Source: Pollenia angustigena (taxonomy: Eukaryota > Arthropoda > Insecta > Diptera > Polleniidae). From it: a stretch of 64,000 nt of DNA. The notes beneath the pieces were generated by a model. It had not been told where the DNA came from and made no database searches. It was given only the letters and a program-made list of their open reading frames with translations. The position numbers and the translations under genes are program-made. Below, one piece after another: positions 1-11,053 of the stretch (position 1 is the stretch's first letter; each line of letters starts with the position of its first letter). Location: the NCBI GenBank assembly GCA_930367215.1, contig OV884059.1, forward strand, positions 29,937,882 to 30,001,881, in the 5' to 3' direction.

Positions 1-491
1 ATTTTCAAATAATGTTTATTATTGCAAATAAATTTCACTTTTAAATATTTATAAATAAATAAAAATCTAAATGATCTAAATAAATAAAGTTATGTACACT
101 CAAAATATTATGTAGTTAAATTCAAACGAAAATTCATTTTAAACAAATTAAAATTCATTTAAAAAACGGATCATTTACATTTCATTTAAAACAAATGATT
201 TATACAGTCATTTTTAAATTTTTTATTTATTAAACAGCATATTCCTTAAAATTGAATAGTTTTTACTTTTAAAAAATACATTTTAACCGACAAAAATCAA
301 ACTACATAAAAAAATAAAAACGAAAAAACATTATTTTTTGGTAGTTTATTTTTTGAATAACAAACATAAATGTTAAAAAATAAAATTATTCGTAAAATAA
401 CTATATTTTTATTCAAATTTAACAGTACGGAAAACGAATTTAATAACCCACAATCAGTTACTGTAATAATTTTATAAGTGTATAAACATTA
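1..491. other. A/T-rich sequence without a recognisable gene
   Basis: No open frame of note and no repeat boundary that I can place. The sequence is dominated by A/T runs and short aaataa/ttcattt tracts. Confidence 0.6.
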
Positions 492-1952
492 GGGTATTCA
501 TTTAATCGAACTTTTTCTTTAATCGGTTAATCGATCGATTAATTAACCGAGGTTTTGGGTTAATCGGTTTATAATCGGTTAATTTTGTTTTTGATCGGTT
601 AACCGATTAATAAAGTTTTTTTTTTTTATAAATTAAGTAATTTCAATATATAAAAATGCATTAATTGTTTATAATTTGGAGTTCATCATTAAAAAAAAAA
701 ACAATGACATACCAAACATTACAATTCTTGAACTAATGACAATTCATAAATATGTAATATGCATTTTTCAATTAATACACAAGGTGTGCTATCAAGTCAT
801 ATCGTCATAATATCTTAAATAATATTTTACAATTGTTTAAAAAAAATTTGTTTGTGTTTCAAACAAAATTAAAATTTTAATGCTGTGTTCACTGATTCTT
901 CATAACTGTACAGTAGAAATCTAAATTATAAGCGGTAGCCCACAACAGTCATATCGTCGGCTTAATTTGCAAAACTGCTAACTCACTTTTAGCACTCTTT
1001 TAGCACAGGAGAGTCAAAAAACTTTTTATTTTTGCTATTTGCAGCTTGATAGAGAACTAAAAATACAGTTAGTTTTACACACTTCAAAACTTAAATAGAA
1101 CAAAAACCGCATGCAGGTGGAATACCTTTCTCTACCACACGGCATCAAAATCTCAATTTACATAAAAAGTGAATTTAGCCGGTTTGCATATTAAACCGAC
1201 GACATTTCTTGTAATTATTTTATGACATAAGACTTCATGACTACCTTGTGAATCCACCAAATATTTATTTTTAAAAAAATAAACTTAGGAAAATTCATTA
1301 GTTATTTGAATAGTTAAAGGAGATCTTATTCTTTTCTTTAGTTTTGACAAAACTTGACTTAGAAAAATTCTTTCACTTATTTTCCAGGATTTCTCTAAAC
1401 ATATAAAATACTCCATTATGCCATTAGAGTTTTTTTAAAATTTTTAACACTTCTAATTGTTTCGGTTAATTCTGTTAAAAGACTGATATGAGAAGATATA
1501 AGAAGAAACAAATAACTAAACACATACATATAAAAAGTACGTGAAACAAAAAAATGTGTTGGTAATCAAAAATTTAACCCATTTTTCGCCACACTCCTGT
1601 TGATCGATGATGAAGATAAAAAAAACATTGAAAAATATTGCAATTTAAGTCACCGGTCGGCGGAAAATGTGTTTAAATGAAGATCACTGAACACCTTCTT
1701 TGTTTGTATGAAAACATATTTTCTAAACACTTACATTTTGTATATGAACGGAAACAAATAATTAAAAACACAAGAAAATATGTTATAATACAAGAAAATA
1801 TTGAAAATTTTGTTGCATCGGTTAATCGGTTAATCGACTGAAATTAACCGGTTTAATCGTTAATCGAAAAAAGCCAATTTGAAATTAACCGATCAGTTAA
1901 TCGGGTAGTAATTAATCGGTTAACCGATTGACGGTTAACCGAATGAATACCC
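492..1952. mobile_element. TA-flanked non-autonomous DNA element with TTAATCGGTTAA arrays
   Basis: The ends read GGGTATTCATT at the left and AATGAATACCC at the right, a short terminal inverted repeat flanked on both sides by TA (490-491 and 1953-1954). Inside each end lies an array of short self-complementary motifs built on TTAATCGGTTAA and GGTTAACCGAT (about 505-615 and 1815-1945). The middle has no coding capacity that I can see. TA target duplication and lack of a transposase suggest a MITE-like derivative of a Tc1/mariner-type or similar element; the superfamily is inference. The subterminal arrays could be transposase binding sites. Confidence 0.6.
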
Positions 1953-2740
1953 TAATAAACATACCTCATTTATTTCCATTTCCAAACTTCACGTAGTACT
2001 GATAGTACCTAGTGAAGTTTGGCTGTCGCATGATACTCGACCGTTCGTTTTATGAATGGTCAAGTAAGAGAGAAAAACGAACAAGTGGTTAGTTAGCAAG
2101 CACAAACAAAGTCGAGTAACAACCAATAGTTACTCGCTAATTTTGTTGTTCTCAAAAACATGTACCATGGTTTTATTATAGTTCGAGTAAGTGTTCATGC
2201 TTTGCTAGATCATATGTACTTTTTAAGTACAAATCCATTTGTGCAGGCGTCTAATATATACCTAACACTAACATCATATTAGTGTTAAAGTTAAGCATTT
2301 TATGTCAGTTGTAGACTGCATGTAACTCGAAGCATAAATTAATATTATTGTAGTCATTCTATTGGGCTTATGAGTTCAGTTTTATGGGGAGATAAACTTC
2401 CGTAAGACACATACATATGTACAGTTAGAGACGAAAGTTGAAATACACAGCTAAAATTGGGAGTTTAAGGAAAACGAAAGTTTTTCCGAAAATTTTTAGT
2501 ATGTAAGTAGTTTTATTTCTCTTCATTGATAATAAAAAAACTTAAAAATTATATTGACTTGATTGAAGTTGTATATAACGGTAATTAAAAACGATTAACA
2601 TATTTAATATTCTATAAAAAAATGCATCTCTTAAATAAAAAAAAAAAAAAAAAAATTGTGCAGTACTTCAGTATGTAGTTGGTTGGGCCACTCTGACTTT
2701 ATATGACAGTTGCCAGCGACGTTGTATTGACAGCAGAAAT
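1953..2740. other. Sequence without a recognisable gene
   Basis: Contains a poly(A) run near 2637-2656. I see no convincing coding or RNA feature. Confidence 0.5.
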
Positions 2741-2744
2741 TTTA

Positions 2745-3400
2745 ATCACCCCTATCGTGAAAAATTTTTCCCTCGTAATTTTTTCCCTTTTCACATATTT
2801 GCGATCATGGAAAACTCCGATGAAAAAAAGGGAATTCATAGGAGAATAATAACGTGAACAAATTTTGACGGGAATAAATTCCGCTTATGGTGAAAAGTTT
2901 TTTCCCTCGTAGATTGTTCACGTTTCCCTAAGATTTTCTCACTTTATTTTTGCTAGGGAACAGAACATGTATGTCAGTAGTACCTTCTATAAATAGAATA
3001 TTAAGGGCTAGATCCGTTAATAAGGCACAAACCGATATATTGGTCAACAAAATTCAAAACAACAGGTTGATTGCCGGCGGATTTTTGAAGCTTTCGAAAG
3101 ACGTGGTGGCAGAATTTTGGAAAATATTTTACAACATAAAATTTAAAAATTGCAAAAAACTAACGTTGTATTCAACCTATCCCTCCAATACTAATTATTG
3201 AGCTTTATTTTTTAACTTTTCTTTAAAATAGATACATACGTGTATATTTTTGAACAAAGATTTAATTGGTTTTTAATTTTTTTAATCTCTTCTGTTTTTA
3301 CATTTTTACTGGAACTTTTAGCGTGAAAAATTTTTCACATGAGATTCACGATTGCTTTTTTCCCTTCGAGGGGAATGAAAATTTCCTCGGAACAAAAATT
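2745..3400 (+). pseudogene. Possible DNA-transposon relic with a Myb/SANT-like reading frame
   Basis: An open frame runs from a possible splice acceptor (tttttgctag, exon from 2957) to a stop at 3199-3201; its first ATG is at 2971. The N-terminal part, PSINRILRARS, resembles the end of a paired-type helix-turn-helix. The following segment, TDILVNKIQNNRL through VVAEFWKIFYNIK, resembles the Myb/SANT-like (zeste/NAIF1-type) domain carried by Harbinger transposons. The frame lies between copies of a motif of the form GTGAAAAATTTTTCCCTCG (2757, 2890, and a variant at 3322, with an inverse form near 3360), which look like subterminal repeats of a DNA element. Both protein resemblances are weak, I cannot place the element's ends, and no catalytic domain is present. 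A chance open frame is possible. Confidence 0.3.
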
Positions 3401-3480
3401 CCACATATTCAAAATATCAGTACTATATTTGTTGCTCTTACTCTGGGATTTTTCTTCACTTTTCGTAGGACATGTCTAAC

Positions 3481-4271
3481 ATCTCGACCATAAAGTTTTT
3501 TGGTCGTCCGCTTCTAGGTATATTTTCCACTCAAGCAGTTTAGTAATGTTTTCTAACGATATTCTGGACGCAGAAATGGTATATTCAAAAATGTTCCTAT
3601 TTATCGATAGGATTTGCGAAAGCTTCTGTGAACTTGAAACTATTTTTATCTTGAAATGTTTAATTATTAAAGTTTACAATTATGCAAAAATATAAATTAT
3701 TGGTTGGTGAACAATAAATTTGACAGAAAATCAAAAGAAAACAGGAACTTAGAAGGAAGGAATGGTAATGGTAAGAACACCCCTTAATATATTTATTAGC
3801 ACATTATAACGAAACCATGATAATTATTTTTTGAATTTAGTTTAGTTTTTTCTTATCAATTCTTATCAAAAAAGAAACGAACAGTAATAGTGTTGTGTAG
3901 TAAATCATTAAAAAATAATCTTTCTCTCTTAGTGATCTTCGAACACAAAAATAATACTGTACTTATCCAACTCAATAAAAAGATGAGAACATTTTACTGC
4001 GTTCTGTTTTATTAAAAAGCTACAAACTTCGTTGTATTGGGTTCAGCTCATTAATGTTAATTCTTTTCAATTCTGCTAAGCACCATTTTATCTGGTAAAA
4101 AAACAAAAATTTTTAACAAAATACAAACATATACAAAAAAAAAACAAAAAAACCAACGAAAAAATTTTACACAAACAAAACATAAGCACAAAACACACAC
4201 AAGTTATTCGTCGTGGTAACGTCGTGGCGAGCAATTGGCGCCAACCAACAAAACCAATAACATAACCGACC
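3481..4271. other. Sequence without a recognisable gene
   Basis: A/T-rich, with an A-rich tract near 4130-4160. A roughly 30-base imperfect direct repeat (acacacaagttattcgtcg type) occurs at about 4193 and again at about 5264, on either side of the split frame described next. Confidence 0.5.
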
Positions 4272-4326
4272 ATGGGCGGTATAACCCTAGCATGCCTGGA
4301 TGTGATGTTGGCAGCCCCAAAACCAG

Positions 4327-5147
4327 GAGGCTTATTCTGAATTGCGATGCGAAAATCAATGCGATGCGCAAATGAAATGCGATGCGAAAGAAAATTGGTA
4401 TTCTGTTAGACTTTCGCAATCGCATTCGCAATTTATTTCAAATCGTGGCAACGCTGCTCAAATATACTTCAGTGTCAATAAACGTCAAATTAAAAATAAA
4501 TAAATTGTTTGTGCTTGGCTTTGAAAATTGTTTAAAAAATATATTTATTACATTCTGTAATAAAAAACAATAATAAAAATGGATTTTGTGGCACTGTGGT
4601 TCGACGACGAAGAAAATGAAAATATTTTGTGTGTACTTTAAAATCGGCCAAAATCTATTAAAATTAAAGTTGAAGTCAAATATTTTTAACTGGTTTATAT
4701 ATTTCATACTTTTTCCATCCTGCAGCTTCTCTAATAGGTGGTCCATTGATATTTAGTTCTTCATTTAACGTTTGCCACAAAGTATTTGCCGACTGACGTG
4801 CATTTTGGTGCTTGTTCATAAATTCTATCATTATTTCAAATTGACGCGGTTTGGTGGTTTTATTGCTTGCTTCCCTGAATTAAATAATAAATATATGATG
4901 AATAAATAAATAAAATATTATCTTTTACTAACATGTTTGTACTTTGCGAATGCTATTTTGTTGTCGAAGAAATTTTGCGAATTTGACATTTGTTTTCGCA
5001 ATGTAGAATACCGACTTGTCACCTTTTTGCATTTGAAATGCGATTAAAAAATAAATATGCGAATATCGCAATACAGAATAGCAATTGTTCGCTTTTATGC
5101 ATTTTCGCATCGCATTGATTTTCGCATCGCAATTCAGAATAAGCCTC
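4327..5147 (-). mobile_element. Harbinger-like DNA element with long inverted ends
   Basis: The left end GAGGCTTATTCTGAATTGCG and its inverse at the right end belong to terminal inverted repeats of more than 40 bases rich in GCGATGCG/CGCATCGC. Both sides are flanked by the trinucleotide CAG (4324-4326 and 5148-5150). A 3-bp duplication is what PIF/Harbinger elements make. The only coding signal is a Myb/SANT-like exon on the minus strand; no DDE nuclease is visible, so the element cannot move by itself. Classification rests on TSD length plus the accessory Myb-like domain. Confidence 0.6.
4676..4874 (-). CDS. Myb/SANT-like (zeste-type) exon inside the Harbinger-like element
   Basis: A splice acceptor (tttaattcag) is followed by 65 open codons and a TGA. 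The protein segment contains KPRQFEIMIEFMNKHQNA, then ANTLWQTLNEELNINGPPIR, and ends near EIYKPVKN. The helix spacing, the LW...LN..L..NGPP element and a W of the GWKKYE type match the Myb/SANT-like domain of zeste-related and Harbinger-associated proteins, a trihelical DNA-binding fold. In autonomous Harbinger elements such a protein is encoded beside the DDE nuclease and assists nuclear import and end binding; here the nuclease gene is missing. The first exon is not identified, so the true start is unknown. A decayed remnant is as likely as a working protein. Confidence 0.5.
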
Positions 5148-5671
5148 CAGGATCGGATGCTTTGGCCCAATCAGTCATTCATCTTAAAAGAAAACCTGAT
5201 TACCGAAACCGTAAACAGCGGCCCTATGCTCCTTGCAGGAGTAAAAGGAACGAATATATATATACACACAAGCTATTCGTGCTATGGTTGTTGCTAAATT
5301 TTTTTTCTTTGCTCATTTGTTTATCAACTGAAAAAAGAAACACTATAGAACATTTAAATAAAACGTATGTCTACAGAACCAATACAATTGTTCTGTTTTT
5401 TTTAACGAAAAATAGAACACTAAATAATGTTCCTTACTTTCTTGAAAATAGTTAGGAACGGTATTAAGGGTTGTGTTCGTATACACAAACACTAAAAACA
5501 CTCGTATCATGTTCTGTTTATTTTGGAACACTGATTTAAACTTTAGTCTCTGATTGTTTGTATGAATATCTGCCTTAATTTAAGATGACAATCTTTGGAC
5601 CAGTATTGAATAACAAAATTAAATGTCTGCTTATTTTAAACATACCTTACAAATTTTGTACGCTATTATCG

Positions 5672-5849
5672 AAAATTTGACACAAACAAAAGTATATTCT
5701 AAAATATGCATTTAAAAATTAATTACCCTTCCATAAATGGCCAATAATTCCATTTCCTAATACCAAACATTTGACAGAAACAAAAGTAGGTATATTCTAA
5801 GATATGCATTTAAAAATTAATTACCCTTCCATAAATGGTCAATAACTCC
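5672..5849. repeat. 94-bp partial tandem duplication at the end of SMYD exon 3
   Basis: Two copies, about 5672-5755 and 5766-5849, share ttgaca[c/g]a, tatgcatttaaaaattaatt and the block acccttccataaatgg. The block holds the last codons of SMYD exon 3 and its splice donor. The distal copy therefore repeats the exon end and donor in the presumed intron. The copies differ at several positions, so the duplication is not recent. Confidence 0.7.
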
Positions 5850-6536
5850 ATTTGATTTGGCACAATAACACTGTCTTGCATCATTTCACAAAGTATGACA
5901 TACAAAGATTCCAAGTGTTCCATACGCTGGGGATCATTTTTGATTTCTTGATAATCTGTTTTAAACAAAATACTACACTTCATTATATGAAGTGTTAATA
6001 GAAAAAAACATTTTTAAAACTTACGTGACATTAGATCTCTAAATTTTCTAAAACATGTATCTGTATAATAACCTTTTTCCATATCTCCACCATTATTTAA
6101 CTTAATTATTAATTTACAAAGCATACGAGCAGCATCTGGTACAGTACGGGGATAAATGCGTTTAAGGAATGGACATTCGATTTTATGTAAAGGCCAGGCA
6201 TCCATTTGGCAAGCCCGATTGCAATAGTAGACATAATGGCAGTTGGAACATTTTATAACTTTAGTACTAAAACACAGCAAAGATACTTAAAATTCATTTT
6301 AATGATTGTCGTTAAACGAACCTGCTAAGACAACTGTCACATCGTTCTTTGCGATATTTTGATTTCAGCACAAAGGCAAAGGGTTTCTCCGTTAAAATGC
6401 GATCTCCACGCTTAATAGTTTTATTTGATTGCGGCTTCATTTTTAAACCATTTTTTCGATAGTCCTGAAGGGGACTGAAGTTTAAAGACTCAAATGATTG
6501 TATTAAAGATTTTGAAAATATTCTGTTGGAAGGCAT
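5825..6536 (-). CDS. SMYD-family lysine methyltransferase (SET/MYND), first three exons
   Basis: Three exons on the minus strand join in frame: 6536-6322, 6266-6025 and 5955-5825. Introns 6321-6267 and 6024-5956 have GT..AG ends (donors GTTCGT and GTAAGT, acceptors TGTTTTAG and TAAAACAG). Exon 1 holds the N-terminal part of the split SET domain (KRGDRILTEKPFAFVL). Exons 1-2 carry a MYND zinc finger: CDSC, CSNC, YYCNRACQ and HKIEC provide its Cys and His ligands. Exons 2-3 match the SET-inserted region that follows (PDAARMLCKLIIKL, then HLESLYVMLCEMM). The order fits SMYD3-like proteins, which methylate lysines on histone or cytosolic substrates; that is family knowledge. The catalytic NHSC..N motif and C-terminal helices are missing, so the gene continues through an intron starting with donor GTAATT at 5824, leaves the window, or is truncated. 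Start chosen: first ATG of exon 1 (6536); a second ATG lies 32 codons on. Confidence 0.85.
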
Positions 6537-9376
6537 TTTTAATTTTATATTTAATTTTGCACCACAAGCACTTGTTTTCCTGGCAAGAAATCAAATCAAA
6601 CTAGCATTCTATCATATTTACCTGTGAAGTGATGCGCACGTACCTCATAAAACACTTGGCGCTGCCATTCTCTCATCAATTTTTGTATGCTAATGTGCTA
6701 ATTTTATAAATAACGCAAATTTTTTTCCTATACAAAAAGAAATACATAAGTATATACAAAATTTTATTTTTAGTAAAATGTAAACAAAACAAATGTGTTG
6801 CAGTAGAACAGGACAGCTGTTTTAACTATTCGCAAACTGGCAGTGCGAAACGTCACTATCAAAAAAGGGATGCCATACCAAGTAAAAAAAACTAAAACTT
6901 TTTTTTTTTTAAATAACTTATATTCAAAATAGGTTAATCTATACCAAAGGTAAATGGTATGAACCGTTATTGCCTGTACATTTGTGGAGATTGGAATTTA
7001 ACTACCGTTATCAAAACATTTCCTTCTTGCTTCTTTTAACTTAAATCGAATAAGTACTGACAAGTCTACAAAGTGCTCCATTTTTTTTAATGGATTGTAA
7101 AACACATACATGCCGACTCAATGCTGTTAACATGTTTTGCATTTAAATTTTGTCTACTCAGTCGTATACTTTCATTCAACTTTGCTGGACCAACAAACAA
7201 ACGGAAACTGAGTGTTTACATATGTGTCAAAAAGTCATTAATTGCAATTTTTTTATGCTCCATTACTATTCCAAGCCACTTGTAATGGATTACACTTTAA
7301 AAGGATAACTTAAAAAATTACCAAATAGGTGGTGTACACAAACTACAGTTTATTTTATTACAGTTTTTCAAATAAATTCAATTTAAATTCGCTTGAAAGT
7401 TTATTTAAGTTTGTTGGTACACAGCGGTTAATCAAAGGATAATGTGTCGGTATTTTGAGTATGTGTAGGAATCTATGTGAGCGTGTGTCTGTGCGTATTG
7501 CAAAGAAAATGTGAGTGAGTGTCTTTTTTTTTCTGACACCACCCCAAAGGAAAAATCAGATACAAACAAAATTGATTTCAATTATGAGACAATCGAGAAT
7601 TTAAACAAATGCTACACTAAAAAAATAAAAAAATAATAAGATCTTATTAATTACATACCTACTATAATTTTAAATTTTAAGTTCAAACTAATAAAAAAAA
7701 AGAAAAAGTTTGCCAGTAACAAATAAAGAAAAAGTTGTGCTGTAAGAGTGTAAAAAAATACAAGCATTTTTAAAAAATACTCTAATTTTGTTCTTGGCAT
7801 AAATAGACTGTGTCTAAGTGAAAACATTTTTGTCAAAGTTAATGGAATGATACACGAACGAGTAGGAAAGTGAAATATTTTTAAAGAGGTAACAAGAAAA
7901 GTTGTCTGAACAACAACATCAAGTAAAAGAGCCAAACAAGCAAAAAATATAAAAAAAGGATAAATTAATAGTAACGAAATATAAGTAAATTTTAACAATG
8001 AAATCAAGAAAAGTGAAAAATTAGAACAACAAAAGTTAATTATGTTTCATGTGCCATGGTTTTACGAACTGTTTGTTATCGCCGCATACCATTTACCGTT
8101 ATCCTTGTTGTTGTCGTAGCTTCCTAACCCAGCATCCTCTAATAAATTCATTTAGTCTAAAACTCCAACACACACACACACACACACACAGGTATAAAGT
8201 GAATAATCCGTTGTAGACTAAAAACAACAACAATAATACAAATAAATCAAAATATACAGCAACAACTACATATTAAGCAAAACAAAAAATAAAAAAAGTA
8301 AACAGCAAAAAAATAAGTGCAATATGTAAATTCATTAGTTCCATCTACAGCATTCATTCGGATATCTGCCACTTTCGCCGCTGCTGACACTGCCGTCGCT
8401 GCTGGTTTTGTTTTCGTAGATTTTGCGATTTGTGTCACCGTCATTTTTTTTGTATGTAGGTAAGTCAGTACACACTCCTGCAATCAGTATAAGTTTTGTT
8501 TTTTCCCTTATCTTGTATTGTTGTTCTAGTCTGTGTGAAGATTTGTTAGATCCGTTACACACCCACATTATTTAATTGAGGTTTCGCTTTTTTTTAATTA
8601 TCCTTTATTTTTTAGTTTTACGGGAGTTGCTTAATTTCATTTTTTCCTTTCCTGTTTTCTTGTGGTATTTATATTTTGTTGCTAGAGTGGAAGTGTTAGT
8701 TAATATTACCATTTATCATGGTGTAGAGTGCATTTAATGACTTTGGTTTTAAATGAAATATTTTTCATATAATTTATCTTTAAATAAAGTTTTAATTACA
8801 TCCTGCCAGAAAAAGATGTTAAGAACAAAAGAGAAAACCAAGGGAATTTGTAGAAAAGTTGAATTGGAAGTTCTGCACAAGTTTTTTTTTTTAACTTTTA
8901 AAAGTAAAGTTTTTTTTTTTGGTTATTTCAGAAGTTTGTTAAACAATGGATGCTTAAATTGTTAAAGATTTATGATATGTTGGAAATGGAAATTTCAACA
9001 AATACTATTATGTACAACAAAAATATTTGATATGGCCAATCTACTAAATAAAAAATATTATTACAAAACAATATTTTATAATTTACTTACTGCCCGTTTT
9101 TGGTGACAAAAACAAATTTTGAATTTTTTTTTAATGTAAGTTAAACGTGTGAGTTTTGCGCTCGTCAACAAAAAGCAGGCAGTTATTAATGAAATGTTGC
9201 TCGTTATTTGTTTGTTTAGAATTTTTATTTTTTTTAGAACAATTTCTTTACTACAAGCAATTTTTCATAAAACATTAAAATTTCCTTTTTGCATTTTTCT
9301 TCATTTGAATCATAATTTTGTGTTAATCCCACAATTTGTTAATATGTATTTTTAGTAAGCAACACTTGTATTTGTA
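6537..9376. other. A/T-rich sequence without a convincing gene
   Basis: Contains an (AC)n microsatellite at about 8169-8190 and A-rich stretches at 7980-8040 and 8220-8320 of the kind common in fly untranslated leaders. The longer frames here are hydrophobic or low-complexity readings of A/T tracts, and I do not call them genes. An upstream exon of the SMYD gene or another gene could lie here but nothing identifies it. Confidence 0.5.
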
Positions 9377-9529
9377 ATGCTGGGTACACACTGTGCAACG
9401 CATTTACGCAATCTAGTGAATTAAATTAATTTTCATTCATTCCAGATTGCATCAACATCAAAACGCCTTGATATTTTGAGGTTGCATTGAAACAGACTGC
9501 ATGTAGGTTGCACTGTGTGTACCCAGCAT
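9377..9529. mobile_element. 153-bp MITE with 24-bp inverted ends
   Basis: Starts ATGCTGGGTACACAC and ends GTGTGTACCCAGCAT, nearly perfect inverses over about 24 bases, flanked by TA on both sides. No coding capacity. Most likely a Tc1/mariner-type MITE (inference from the TA duplication). Confidence 0.8.
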
Positions 9530-9728
9530 TACACTTTGTGTGTTTGAAAAAGGCATATAGTTTAATAAGAAAATATTAATAAAAGGTACCTTACACTACC
9601 ACACAAGACTTACTTATTTTGTGGAAAATACAACTCTGTCATGATAAGTTGTAATTGTTTTTTGAAAGTTTTTAAACAATAGTAAGATCAGAGAAACATT
9701 TTCGTCAAAATACTTAAAACTTGTATTA

Positions 9729-10524
9729 TCCCAACAAACACGGAGCTTTGATTTCAAATTGAAAATGATTTGAAATCAAACGTTTTCTCAAACGACAAAC
9801 GTTTGATAGTGAATTGAAAATCATAGCATTCTCAACAAAAAGGGGAAATTATTATCATGTTGAAAAATGCCTTTATTTTAAACTTGCTTTCAAACGTAAT
9901 TCTCAAATGTTTTTCAAATGTGGATATTAATACAATGTGGAACATAAATAAAAATATTTTATTTTTTTAATTTAAATTCATTATTTATTTAAATAAACTG
10001 TGAGCTAAACATTCGGCAACATAGATAAAAGATGAAATGAGGTTCTTTCCGTCCTCTAATTCTTGCTCCCTTTTATTTTGAGGATTGTAGCATCGCGATC
10101 GTTCAACCAGCTTTCTTCACTTTCCCGTTTTATTTTCCTTTTTTTTTGTATTCTTAATCATTGGAATTACTCACAAATAATTTTTAATTTTCACAAGAAA
10201 TAAACTGTTCACTTTATATTAAAATTTATTTTTAATAGTAAAACACATGTAACCAACCACAAAGTAAAAAATGTAACTTTAATCGCCATTTTTAATGTTT
10301 TTTTCGCTTTAGTGTTGCCAAGTTTATTTTTGATTTGAATTTAACATTTGAAAAACATTTGACATCAAATTGATAAAACATTTGATATCAAATGTTTATT
10401 TTAAAATCATTATCAATTTGAATATAAATGTTAAATCAAACAATTGAAAAACGTTTGAGAATTGTGTTTGATGTCAAATGTAAAGTCATTTCATATCAAA
10501 GGTTTGACTTCGTGTTTGTTGGGA
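9729..10524. mobile_element. 796-bp DNA element with CCCAACAAACACG ends and TTTGATATCAAA arrays
   Basis: The left end TCCCAACAAACACGGAG and the right end CTTCGTGTTTGTTGGGA are inverses, flanked by TA. Both halves are filled with palindromic motifs such as CATTTGATATCAAATG and GATTTCAAATTGAAAATG. Coding capacity is absent. A non-autonomous element with subterminal or internal binding-site-like arrays. Confidence 0.7.
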
Positions 10525-10589
10525 TAGTGAAAAAACATCCTTAACTGGGTATACACAGTATAGCTACCTCAAACCAAAATAAACACAAC

Positions 10590-10945
10590 CTAGGCGAATT
10601 GATTTAAGGTGAGTTAACATAGCGTTTACATTTGCCAGTACTGGCAAGACAGTAGCAATTCATTCAAACTTTTTCACTAATACATAAACACTTTTACAGC
10701 TATTTTGTTTTTGCATTGTTTTGCCAACTAATATGTATATGCTTACTGTCTTGCCAGTACTGGCAAATGTAAACGCTGTGTAAAAAGCCTGCTACTAACT
10801 TTTTTTTAGCTTTATTATTGTTTAATATCAAAATTTTCTTTGTTATCTTTGTTTAGGGTTTATTTTACAAAATTAAATTGCTTTTGGTTTTTGTAAGAGT
10901 TGTACTTGTTGTACTACCGATATTACCTGTAATGAATTCGCCTTG
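10590..10945. mobile_element. hAT-like MITE, CAAGGCGAATTC family, copy 1
   Basis: The right end is the inverse of CAAGGCGAATTCATTACAGG, and the left end is a diverged version (CTAGGCGAATTGATTTAAGG). Both sides carry the perfect 8-bp duplication AACACAAC (10582-10589 and 10946-10953), the signature of hAT-type insertion. Its interior carries a separate 165-bp palindrome and differs from the other two copies. Confidence 0.75.
10617..10781. mobile_element. 165-bp palindromic MITE nested in the hAT-like MITE
   Basis: ACATAGCGTTTACATTTGCC, followed by AGTACTGGCAAGACAGTA, is mirrored at the right end up to GGCAAATGTAAACGCTGTGT. Inverted ends are about 38 bases with an approximately 90-base spacer. 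A target duplication is unclear. Confidence 0.65.
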
Positions 10946-11053
10946 AACACAACTAATCCCACGACAATCGGTTCTAAGCACCGGAACGGCTCGAAACTCA
11001 ACGAACACCGCCCAAAAATTGTCATCTCAGAAACACCTGTTTGTTCTTCACTA
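10946..11053 (+). other. Short higher-GC island between two elements
   Basis: About 110 bases have an open frame (NTTNPTTIGSKHRNGSKL and onward) and a base composition richer in G/C than the flanks. When the hAT-like MITE and one duplication copy are removed, the frame continues upstream into LPQTKI. It may be a fragment of a host exon or of an older element; I do not recognise it. Confidence 0.2.

Larger units (their letters stand above)
4272..5455 (+). pseudogene. Small open frame split by a Harbinger-like element
   Basis: An ATG in a good context (gaccATGGgc, 4272) opens a frame reading MGGITLACLDVMLAAPKP up to the left target duplication at 4326. The frame resumes immediately after the inserted element with GSDALAQSVIHLKRKPDYRN and runs to a stop at 5453-5455. 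Removing the element and one copy of the CAG duplication gives a continuous frame. The residues just after the junction are basic (KRKPDYRNRKQRPYAPCR). I do not recognise the protein. It could be a host exon (a possible donor, GGA/GTAAAAG, lies near 5239), a fragment of an older mobile element, or chance. The part beyond about 5250 is A/T-rich and less gene-like. Confidence 0.25.

Noticed and set aside
7651..8007. 118-codon hydrophobic minus-strand frame resembling a multi-pass membrane protein
   Set aside because: It is a reverse reading of A-rich DNA (long runs giving Phe/Leu/Ile) with no conserved pattern.
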